Source: Onthophagus taurus (lineage: Eukaryota > Arthropoda > Insecta > Coleoptera > Scarabaeidae). Taken from it: DNA of 64,000 bases. Each line of letters starts with the position of its first letter. Positions within the stretch are counted from its first letter, which is position 1. A program made the translations under genes and the position numbers. Shown piece after piece: positions 55,460 to 64,000 of this stretch. Under the pieces are notes generated by a model that made no database searches, was not told the DNA's origin, and saw only the letters and a list, made by a program, of their open reading frames with translations. The stretch is taken from positions 21,893,501 to 21,957,500 of the forward strand of contig NC_091971.1 in NCBI RefSeq assembly GCF_036711975.1, in the 5' to 3' direction.

Positions 55460-56264
55460 TTAATGGTCTGTTTTACTTATAATTAAATTGTGTAATGGAT
55501 TGAGAATATTATTATAATTAGTTGCTACCGCGTTCCAAACCGCTTCCAATCCTTGTTCATTTAAGTGAATGCCATCCCTGTGTAGAAATTTGTATTAAAC
55601 ACATAAGAAAAGAAAAATTTTCACGTTGTGTTACCCTTCCATCATGTTTCTGTTAACAATTGCTTCAATGTCGGTACAATTGATTTGCTTTTCAGCACAA
55701 AACCGTCGAATGTAATGATTGATTTCCTATAAAGGCATAGAGAGTATTTATTTATAGCATGACATAGAAATTATAATATCTTACGTTCACAGACTCGAAG
55801 TTTTTGCAGGGAGGAATTGTGCAAATTTGTATTCCTTTAGGATTTAAGGAAAGAAGGAAGCGGAAGAGGTGAGAATATTGGGACTTTAGTTGGGATGGTG
55901 ATGTTTTGTGGAGTATATCGTTAGTTCCTATCATTATAACGATATGTCGTTCAACAATATCTCCACAAAACCAAGGGGAACATGTTTTTGGAATACACTT
56001 TGCGCGCCGCAAAAGTTTTAGTATTGTTTGACCGCCTACTGCTAAGTCGAAACAGTAATTTCGTCGGCATCTTCGCTGGTCACTGGTTTTAACAAGAGAT
56101 AAGCAGAACAACTGATCTCTGCAATAGCTGAGGAACCTTTATATATTATTAAGTTCTTACCTGTGTTACAGTAATATCGATGGCTATGATTGGTCAAAGC
56201 CGGTGTAAGTGTACTTACCATGCACTAACTCGTAAGCCACGTACCTGCTTAAGTGACCTTTTTA
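55460..56264 (-). CDS. SGNH/GDSL-hydrolase-like gene between the satellite arms (exons 56264-56219?, 56116-55785, 55726-55635, 55577-55460)
   Basis: Three exons with consensus introns (AAC|GTAAGA, AGG|GTAACA; TATAG|GAA, CACAG|GGA) join in frame. A fourth 46-base exon upstream (TTTTCAG|..CATG|GTAAGT) also fits. Visible family blocks are DLAVGGQTILKLL (block II glycine), ERHIVIMIGTNDILHK (block III GxND), SLNPKGIQICTIPPCKNFES, and GDGIHLNEQGLEAVWNAV (block V Asp-x-x-His). SGNH enzymes hydrolyse esters and related bonds with a Ser-Asp-His triad. The block I serine (GDS) was not securely found; it may lie upstream or be decayed. The frame is open over about 180 codons. It could be transposon cargo or a captured host gene. 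Confidence 0.65.
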
Positions 56265-56909
56265 CTGAAAAGAAGTTAAAAAGGAATTCCCTGTACATTT
56301 ATTAACATCAAAAATAAGTTTCTGAATATCACTATTTCTTTATTAACTTCGCGCTTCTAAATGAAGACGTCGTTACCTCGCCAAATATTAATATATATAT
56401 ATTATATATTTAATTAAATATAACTACATTTGTAATTTATAATTTATATTATATATAAATATAATAACTTATTTATACACAATATATTATATACACAAAA
56501 ATATTAACGAAAATATCGAAGCAGATTGATTCTAAAAAGAACCGATAAAATATCCATAAAGCGCGAACTACAGCAAAATATATCAACTAGTGATCTCCGT
56601 CCCCAATAGAATAGTTTAAGCACATTTATAAGTTTACTCCTCACCCTTCTGGCAAAATCTAAAAAAAAACAAAGGCGCTCTAAAACAACGCCGAATAAGT
56701 CGGCAACTATTTTCCCGGAATGCACTTATAATGCAAAAAATATGGACATATTTTTTCCTTAATACCTGCGCCTTTTGTAACTGCACGTGGCGGAGTTCTT
56801 ACCCTTTGTCAGTAACGACTAAAAGCTCATAAAACTACAAAATGCCTTTCTTAACAAAATTTATTTTTTCCATGAAATATTAAGAGTTTCGCAGTTTTCA
56901 TAATCTATT

Positions 56910-59900
56910 AAAATCGCTAAAGGCACCTGCTATCTGGTCTACATACGTGTACAATTTAATAACAAATTTTTTTCTCTGAAGCCGTTAAGGGTTACGGTGT
57001 CTTGACGGTCGATTTAAATCGCTAAAGGCATCCTCTAAATCATCCTAAAATTTCATCAATTTTGGAGGTGCCCAACGGGGTCAAATTCACCCCCAAAGTC
57101 CGCGCCGCGCTGTATACCGATAGTGTCTAATAACAAATTTTTTTTCTCGGAAACCGTTATACCTTACGGTGTTTGGATGGTCGTTTTAAATCGCTAAAGG
57201 CATCCTCTAAATCATCCTAAAATTTCGTCAATTTTGGAGGTGCCCAACGGGGTCAAATTCACCCCCAAAGTCGACGCCGCGCTGTATACCTATAGTCTAA
57301 TAACAAATTTTTTTTCTCGGAAACCGTTATACCTTACGGTGTTTGGATGGTCGATTTAAATCGCTAAAGGCATCCTCTAAATCATCCTAAAATTTCGTCA
57401 ATTTTGGAGGTGCCCAACGGGGTCAAATTCACCCCCAAAGTCCGCGCCGCGCTGTATACCTATAGTGTCTAATAACACATTTTTTTTCTCGGAAACCGTA
57501 ATACATTACGGTGTTTGGATGGTTGATTTCAATCGCTAAAGGCATCCTCTAAATCATCCTAAAATTTCGTCAATTTTGGAGGTGCCCAACGGGGTCAAAT
57601 TCACCCCCAAAGTCCGCGCCGCGCTGTATACCTATAGTGTCTAATAACACATTTTTTTTCTCGGAAACCGTAATACATTACGGTGTTTGGATGGTTGATT
57701 TCAATCGCTAAAGGCATCCTCTAAATCATCCTAAAATTTCGTCAATTTTGGAGGTGCCCAACGGGGTCAAATTCACCCCCAAAGTCCGCGCCGCGCTGTA
57801 TACCTATAGTGTCTAATAACAGATTTTTTTTCTCGGAAACCGTAATACATTACGGTGTTTGGATGGTTGATTTCAATCGCTAAAGGCATCCTCTAAATCA
57901 TCCTAAAATTTCGTCAATTTTGGAGGTGCCCAACGGGGTCAAATTCACCCCCAAAGTCCGCGCCGCGCTGTATACCGATAGTGTCTAATAACAAATTTTT
58001 TTTCTCGGAAACCGTTATACCTTACGGTGTTTGGATGGTCGTTTTAAATCGCTAAAGGCATCCTCTAAATCATCCTAAAATTTCATCAATTTTGGAGGTG
58101 CCCAACGGGGTCAAATTCACCCCCAAAGTCCGCGCCGCGCTGTATACCGATAGTGTCTAATAACAAATTTTTTTTCTCGGAAACCGTTATACCTTACGGT
58201 GTTTGGATGGTCGATTTAAATCGCTAAAGGCATCCTCTAAATCATCCTAAAATTTCGTCAATTTTGGAGGTGCCCAACGGGGTCAAATTCACCCCCAAAG
58301 TCCGCGCCGCGCTGTATACCTATAGTGTCTAATAACACATTTTTTTTCTCGGAAACCGTAATACATTACGGTGTTTGGATGGTTGATTTCAATCGCTAAA
58401 GGCATCCTCTAAATCATCCTAAAATTTCGTCAATTTTGGAGGTGCCCAACGGGGTCAAATTCACCCCCAAAGTCCGCGCCGCGCTGTATACCTATAGTGT
58501 CTAATAACAGATTTTTTTTCTCGGAAACCGTAATACATTACGGTGTTTGGATGGTTGATTTCAATCGCTAAAGGCATCCTCTAAATCATCCTAAAATTTC
58601 ATCAATTTTGGAGGTGCCCAACGGGGTCAAATTCACCCCCAAAGTCCGCGCCGCGCTGTATACCGATAGTGTCTAATAACAAATTTTTTTTCTCGGAAAC
58701 CGTTATACCTTACGGTGTTTGGATGGTCGTTTTAAATCGCTAAAGGCATCCTCTAAATCATCCTAAAATTTCGTCAATTTTTGAGGTGCCCAACGGGGTG
58801 AAATTCACCCCCAAAGTCGACGCCGCGCTGTATACCTATAGTCTAATAACAAATTTTTTTTCTCGGAAACCGTTATACCTTACGGTGTTTGGATGGTCGA
58901 TTTAAATCGCTAAAGGCATCCTCTAAATCATCCTAAAATTTCGTCAATTTTGGAGGTGCCCAACGGGGTCAAATTCACCCCCAAAGTCCGCGCCGCGCTG
59001 TATACCTATAGTGTCTAATAACACATTTTTTTTCTCGGAAACCGTAATACATTACGGTGTTTGGATGGTTGATTTCAATCGCTAAAGGCATCCTCTAAAT
59101 CATCCTAAAATTTCGTCAATTTTGGAGGTGCCCAACGGGGTCAAATTCACCCCCAAAGTCCGCGCCGCGCTGTATACCTATAGTGTCTAATAACAGATTT
59201 TTTTTCTCGGAAACCGTAATACATTACGGTGTTTGGATGGTTGATTTCAATCGCTAAAGGCATCCTCTAAATCATCCTAAAATTTCATCAATTTTGGAGG
59301 TGCCCAACGGGGTCAAATTCACCCCCAAAGTCCGCGCCGCGCTCTATACCGATAGTGTCTAATAACAAATTTTTTTTCTCGGAAACCGTTATACCTTACG
59401 GTGTTTGGATGGTCGTTTTAAATCGCTAAAGGCATCCTCTAAATCATCCTAAAATTTCGTCAATTTTGGAGGTGCCCAACGGGGTCAAATTCACCCCCAA
59501 AGTCGACGCCGCGCTGTATACCTATAGTCTAATAACAAATTTTTTTTCTCGGAAACCGTTATACCTTACGGTGTTTGGATGGTCGATTTAAATCGCTAAA
59601 GGCATCCTCTAAATCATCCTAAAATTTCGTCAATTTTGGAGGTGCCCAACGGGGTCAAATTCACCCCCAAAGTCCGCGCCGCGCTGTATACCTATAGTGT
59701 CTAATAACAATTTTCTTTTCTCGGAAACCGTAATACATTACGGTGTTTGGATGGTTGATTTCAATCGCTAAAGGCATCCTCTAAATCATCCTAAAATTTC
59801 ATCAATTTTGGAGGTGCCCAACGGGGTCAAATTCACCCCCAAAGTCCGCGCCGCGCTGTATACCTATAGTGTCTAATAACAATTTTCTTTTCTCGGAAAC

Positions 59901-60020
59901 CGTTATACCTTACGGTGTTTGGATGGTCGATTTAAATCGCTAAAGGCATCCTCTAAATCATCCTAAAATTTCATCAATTTTGGAGGTGCCCAACGGGGTC
60001 AAATTCACCCCTAAAGTCCC
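56910..60020 (-). repeat. Satellite array, right arm: 18 units of 170-172 bp, inverted
   Basis: The GTCAAATTCACCCC landmark recurs at 57081, 57253, 57423, 57595, 57767, 57939, 58111, 58283, 58455, 58627, 58799, 58969, 59141, 59313, 59485, 59655, 59827 and 59999. The three 170-base steps come from a two-base loss (TATAGTCTAATA). Variant markers repeat every four units (57081-57595, 58627-59141 and 59313-59827 match in order), which is a higher-order repeat. Variants include CCGTTATACCTTACGG against CCGTAATACATTACGG. Confidence 0.95.
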
Positions 60021-60280
60021 ATCCGCGGTTTATAAGAATGATTTTTTTTCTCGAAAACCGTTAGGGCTTACGGTGTTTTGAAAATTGATAAAAATACTTA
60101 GAACTGTGTTCTATTATGTGGTAGAATTTGGTTTAATTCGAAGGTGCCCATCAGGGCGAAAACATCCCTTTTTCGGGGCTGGGGGTTGAAACAAATTTTT
60201 TTTACCAAATGGGGGTGGTAAGCTGTTCTTGAGGGTAAGAGTGACCTCTGTGTGAAATTTGGTTACCCAAATCGTATTAG

Positions 60281-60656
60281 TTACGGAATTATTAATGTTT
60301 TAAGTTTATTGCTGGGATTTATGGATAACTTCACACCAGTCCAGACCGACGCGAAAGTATCGCTACACCCACGGTTTTTGTCGTTGTCACCTGATAGTTG
60401 AAAAAGTCGGTTTGGGCACGTTTGTGCATGTTCATTTGCCGCCGTGTCGACAACATTATCAAGCGTAACAATCGCCGTCGCAGCGAATACATCGCGTTGG
60501 TTAAGGAATAACTTTATGTCAATATAATATTCTTCGGTTAAATTCAATCACAAGATTTAAGTCACCATTTTAAACAAGAATATTTTTAGATAAATTTTAA
60601 AATAACTAAACCTAGTGGTGATATATAAAAAAACTTATACGAAACTTACCTGCGCC
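60281..60656 (-). other. Candidate 5' exon(s) of the element's minus-strand gene
   Basis: On the minus strand ATGGCGCAG is followed at once by GTAAGT (60656-60642), a strong donor. CTATATAT lies about 30-40 bases upstream (near 60686-60693). Further in, a frame open from about 60547 to 60281 reads FLNQRDVFAATAIVTLDNVV and NRLFQLSGDNDKNRG. The latter could be an exon, but no clear acceptor was located. If real, the transcript would cross the right satellite array before reaching the SGNH-like exons. Confidence 0.3.
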
Positions 60657-61452
60657 ATTCTAAACCAATATTCGAGCCACAGAACAGATATATAGAAAAC
60701 GATTCGAAGGAACTGAGAACAGAACTGAACAGAACAAAACACAATAGAACAAGTCGTGACAAGACGCTGATGAGTAACCGCGTCCTGGAACATGCGCATA
60801 CGTTCACAGGCGCTGATGAAGATATTCAGACATGTTTCAGAGACATTTGTAGAGAAATGTTTCAAATGAAATGTTTCTGCTACATATTTTAATGATATTT
60901 CATAAATATTCCTACTGAAATATATTTGATACATATCTTTAGATACGTTTCGTAACAATCGTATCTGTCACGTATATGAAACGTAGTTGTAAAATGTTTC
61001 ATTTAATTCATTGTACGTTAAAATTGAAATGTTTCACAGATGTTTCTTGTTTACTGGGTCAAAACGTCAAAAAACCCAACACTTACGAGATAAATATTCA
61101 ATGGATGAGTTGAGTTATGCTACTCAAATGAGTTTAAACAGTTGTGGGAAAATAGAAACTTCAAATGTGATAAAAGAAGTATAAAATAGCGTACAAAAAT
61201 TTTAAACAACAAACGACTTTACAGAAGCAACTGTCAGGGGAAGAGGCATCGGCCATGATAGTTGATGCAAAGTTAAGCAGACATCAGTACTGTATTATAA
61301 AGTCAAAGGATATTAACAAATTTCCATCATACAAAATTGTACAAGAAGCTAAGAAACATTGCTACCCCACTTTGGAACAGGTATTTGTATGTTGTTCCTT
61401 CGAACAGTTACTAAATTTAAAAAACAACAGGTACAAAATACTAGTTTTGTAA

Positions 61453-62390
61453 ACGTTATCGATTTCTTCTCTACGTTACTTATTATGCGGTATGGGTAAG
61501 AACAACAAAGATTTCATGTATTTTTTTGTAACAACAGTTATTACAAAAAAATACATGATCAATTAAACTGATATTGGAACGTATAACTCATTTATACTAA
61601 AGTTAAATTGTACTTTTATTTTACTGACCTACTTATTGTTATACTGACCATTAAGTTTGTTATCCACTAATAATTATTAATTAAGCAAATAATTTTAGTT
61701 TAATTTAATAATATTATAAGGATTATAAGAATTCAAAAAAGGCGCTTCATTTAATCTTTAGAAAAACAAACTATTTATCACGGTGAAAAGCATCTAAATC
61801 GGACTTAACTGAATTAACTGCACTTTTGTTATAACAATATCTTTTTATTTCGTTTTAAACGATTTAATAATATATATCTGGTGTCTTTACATTATCTTAT
61901 AGCAGAAGTTTTATGTACCGAAGCGGCTTAAATTAGTTATTTCCCCATCTTATCTTTATTTTTATAAAAATTCGTATAGTACACTATTATAAACAAATTT
62001 TAAAATTTGTTACTCGGAACGGTTCAGAAAATCGAAAAAAATGTTATTTTTGTTGGAATGAAAATCGGAGTTGAACCGATATATCTTTTTAATTAAGACG
62101 AAAAAATAGCACTATGAAGCCCAGGTTTTATCGGTAAGTCTACTGTACTCAAACTAGTATTACATATAGGCACAGGTTAAGTATAGTATACCTCATATAC
62201 TAATGTATAACGGTTGGAACAGAGGAACAGTTGTAACAGGTATTTGGAACTGTTACTTTTTAAGAATAGAAACATATTGTACCTGTTCCACAAAAATACT
62301 AGTTTGTAACATCTCTAATACAAACGACTAGTATGGAAGACCAGTACATTCGTATATTAAACTATATATATAAAAACTCAAAACTAAACT
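61453..62390. other. Non-coding AT-rich sequence
   Basis: No gene recognised. A perfect 17-bp inverted repeat around a short loop occurs at 61515-61557 (CATGTATTTTTTTGTAA and its complement). Confidence 0.5.
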
Positions 62391-62542
62391 GTAGGAAATG
62401 GATTGAAGCAAGGTGACATGATTTCTGCAAAGCTATTCAATGCAGTATTGGAAACAATGTTTGTAGAAGAAGAATGGAAAGACTTGGGAATAAGAATAAA
62501 TGGGCAATGGTTGAACAGGCTAAAGTTTGCTGATGACGGTCA
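62391..62542 (+). mobile_element. LINE RT fragment (RTE-like)
   Basis: One frame gives VGNGLKQGDMISAKLFNAVL, then EWKDLGIRINGQWLNRLKFA with DD, covering the RT block ending in the catalytic FADD. The homology stops abruptly where the next element's CAGTGTTTGACCG terminus begins, so the LINE was cut by that insertion. Confidence 0.65.
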
Positions 62543-63880
62543 GTGTTTGACCGTTTTTGTAAAAAAATTTAGCAAATAAGGATTCAAGGAATATCTAAAA
62601 AAATATAAATATATCCATAAATAGCCACCAGTCTCCTCTCCACTCCCTAGTACACAAAAAGTCCACGACCATAGCGTTCTTGAGTTTTTGTTGTTTAATT
62701 TCGCGCTAACTGCCGGCCTATTCGCATCGTGCTAAAAAGCGTAATTTTTATGTTTAGAAATTCGCCCAAACAGGGTAGTACTATTCAGCCGTACTTGCAT
62801 GTATGATGTTTTTTTTTGTTTGCCAGTGATCTAATAATGTTTTCTATTGGTTATATTAAAAAAATACCGCTTTAATTAATTGTTTGTTGAAATAAAGCCG
62901 GTCAATGACTGGTAGTTCTAAATTTAATTAAAAATTAGTGTTTGACCAAACGGTCAAATACTAGACGAATTGGTTGTTTTATAATCTCACAAGGATTTAT
63001 ATGTATTTGATTAATAAAATGGAAAAATGTGTAATACCTGTTTTTAAAACTTATATCTTCCCGTTTAAGTTGTTTAGTATTTGACCAAAACTTTTATACT
63101 TTAAAAGTGAGATACAATCAGTTTAAATATGCGGCCAATTACTGGTTCCTCTTTTGGTCATTTATAGGACACAAACACTCAAAACTGAGTTTTTTAACCG
63201 ATTTTAAATTTTATAAATATTTAAGCATAATATAAATATAAGTGTAAATGTTTGATTCTTTTCTATTTTTTTAAACCTTTTTTATAACAATAAAAGTAAT
63301 TGACCGTACTTAAGCAGTAATGAGTCTGTAAAATTACAAGGATAAAAGGTTGGTCAAACTGCTGACTCTTATAGTGGTCAATTATAAAAAATGGAAAATC
63401 TATATATAAAATTTCGCAAATATGAATCAGGTTAACGTTTCTTCAGTACCAATATGACAACGAAGCCTAAGATTAAAAATAGTGAATATCTTCAAAAGAC
63501 TCTCGATGTTAGAAGTGGGGGTTTATCTTATGAAAAAGCAGCCAAGATGTTTAACGTTCCAAAGTAAAATCTTAATTATAAAGAAAACGGAAAAACACCA
63601 GTGCAGAGGAAAATCGACCCACCAGCATTTTTAAATTCTGATGAAGAAAAACTGCTGGTTGAATGGTTGTTTCATTTAGCAGATAGGGGTTTTCCTGTTT
63701 AAAAAACCAAGTTGGAAAACACAAAATTTGGGTGAAAAGTTAAGTCAAGAGCATTTTGCTCCTGTTTCAAAACATGTTCTTAAAGAGTCAAAAAATATAA
63801 ACATTTTTTTGTGAACAAAATAGTATGAAAAAATTATGAAAATGAATATTATATTAAGAATCGGTCAAACATTGACGGTT
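62540..63880 (+). mobile_element. Pogo/Tigger-like transposon, internally deleted
   Basis: Candidate termini are CAGTGTTTGACCG (62542-62554) and CGGTCAAACATTG (63865-63877), inverted with one mismatch; ACGGT flanks both. The coding start at 63454 reads MTTKPKIKNSEYLQKTLDVR then LSYEKAAKMFNVP, a Psq-type helix-turn-helix. After a stop, PPAFLNSDEEKLLVEWLFHL with ADRGFPV follows, a CENP-B type HTH. The DDE domain is absent. GGTCAA/TTGACC motifs recur many times across the element (62548, 62895, 62942, 62951, 63082, 63299, 63351, 63376, 63866). Confidence 0.65.
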
Positions 63881-63914
63881 TTAAGATCAAAGACTAGATA
63901 TTGGTCAAGTAATG

Positions 63915-64000
63915 TACCGTATTTTCTCGAATCTAATCCGCATCCTTTTTACAAATTTTGTATGCTCTAAAATCAAATGCGGATTACAATGCGGATTTTT
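63915..64000 (+). repeat. Left end of a TIR element cut by the window edge
   Basis: CCGTATTTTCTCGAATCTAA then TCCGCATCC, followed by ATGCGGATTACAATGCGGATT, looks like the terminus of a MITE with internal short repeats. Its first nine bases equal those of the hairpin at 9050 (CCGTATTTT). The other end is outside the window. Confidence 0.4.

Larger units (their letters stand above)
53279..60520. repeat. 7 kb imperfect palindrome with satellite-filled arms
   Basis: From CTCCTTAACCAACGCG at the left to CGCGTTGGTTAAGG at the right, the two halves are inverted copies. Each arm has an outer unique block of about 430 bp (TTTGGGTAACCAAATTTCAC and its complement). A block with CCGTTAGGGCTTACGGTGTT follows, and then a 172-bp satellite array. 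The right arm has about 90 bp extra in its outer block and 18 satellite units against 10. The spacer is about 55379-56905. Confidence 0.85.
51571..61058. mobile_element. 9.5 kb TIR element with giant satellite palindrome and SGNH-like cargo
   Basis: The ends are CCCAGTAAACAA (51571-51582) and its mirror ending GTTTACTGGG (61049-61058). Both termini are followed inward by many GAAAC/GTTTC motifs (for example GAAACATTTC). The flanking dinucleotide TC (51569-51570, 61059-61060) may be the target duplication, and the disrupted Transib reading frame is restored when the element is removed. Inside lie a hairpin (51905-52025), a small TIR repeat (52443-52872), two inverted 172-bp satellite arrays, and an SGNH-hydrolase-like gene in the spacer. 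No recognisable transposase was found; the superfamily is unknown. Confidence 0.75.
51210..61452 (+). mobile_element. Transib-family (RAG1-like) relic, copy 2, split by a 9.5 kb insertion
   Basis: Left part (about 51280-51570): STYDKYQNLKSVLRTKTACP, WDAVSRKKGIFKEK, WLEQTVDFPNYAFKSKSTER and PNLNFSESSDRS. Right part (from 61059): KRQKTQHLRDKYSMDELSYA, TQMSLNSCGKIETSNVIKEV, then VDAKLSRHQYCIIKSKDINK and FPSYKIVQEAKKHCYPTLEQ (61255-61380). The two sides join exactly across the insertion (SSDRS then KRQKT). Both show the same FEE.SD.(S/T)K.RK and PSY......K..CYP segments as copy 1 at 40 kb. The catalytic part is missing from this copy. Confidence 0.65.

Noticed and set aside
53711..60000. Regular repeats that could be taken for a CRISPR array
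   Set aside because: The units are 172 bp head-to-tail satellite copies without unique spacers, and the surrounding genes are eukaryotic and spliced.
60635..60958. 107-codon minus-strand frame at the right end of the large element
   Set aside because: Most of it covers the GAAAC-rich subterminal repeats; only its last codons (ATGGCGCAG before GTAAGT) look meaningful and are reported as a candidate first exon.
1..64000. tRNA or rRNA genes
   Set aside because: No cloverleaf-like A/B-box arrangement or conserved rRNA segment was noticed on either strand; a covariance search could still reveal a decayed tRNA.

Overview
This window is an AT-rich stretch of an insect nuclear genome. A beetle is my best guess, but the sequence does not prove the order. 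It holds spliced host genes with GT-AG introns in a dense bed of old, nested transposable elements. No rRNA, tRNA or CRISPR was recognised.

Host genes: (1) a first exon of an SLC5-type sodium-coupled transporter (4343-4563, minus); (2) a PPP1R11 / PP1 inhibitor-3 orthologue in three exons (15772-24601, plus), with a complete intronless SUGCT-like CoA-transferase gene (15954-17210, plus) inside its first intron; (3) an FBXW5 orthologue in five exons (36160-48866, minus), with a 10.6 kb third intron full of transposons; (4) an RPA2 (RPA32) orthologue in five exons (49226-50245, plus), divergent from FBXW5 with only 359 bp between the start codons.

Mobile DNA by region: 1-3.2 kb, a hammerhead-ribozyme-like trace and a Jockey-type LINE. 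6.3-10.7 kb, LINE tails and a minus-strand Jockey element cut by a 1.3 kb hAT-like element that itself carries a hairpin element. 10.8-14.8 kb, an R1/I-type LINE with RNase H and a mariner-like transposase. 17.5-24.0 kb (PPP1R11 intron 2), a hAT with perfect 8-bp target duplications, a 648-bp palindromic MITE, a long foldback, a mariner relic and a piggyBac relic. 25.8-35.6 kb, RTE-like EN, Penelope-like, Copia, CR1/L2-like, and Jockey LINEs with several MITEs. 38.6-47 kb (FBXW5 intron 3), a duplicated TIR repeat, a Transib (RAG1-like) relic, two hAT relics, a possible Harbinger trace, an LTR-like insert and a Tc1 tail. 50.7-61.5 kb, a LINE tail, then a second Transib relic split by a 9.5 kb TIR element. 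62.4-64 kb, a LINE fragment, a pogo-like element and the cut-off start of another TIR element.

The most unusual object is the 9,488-bp element at 51571-61058. Its outer termini are inverted (CCCAGTAAAC / GTTTACTGGG). It contains a giant palindrome whose arms are inverted arrays of a 172-bp satellite (10 units left, 18 right). The spacer between the arms carries an intron-containing minus-strand gene for an SGNH/GDSL-hydrolase-like protein. The transporter, phosphatase regulator, CoA-transferase, F-box protein and replication protein have no evident common pathway; they are ordinary neighbours.
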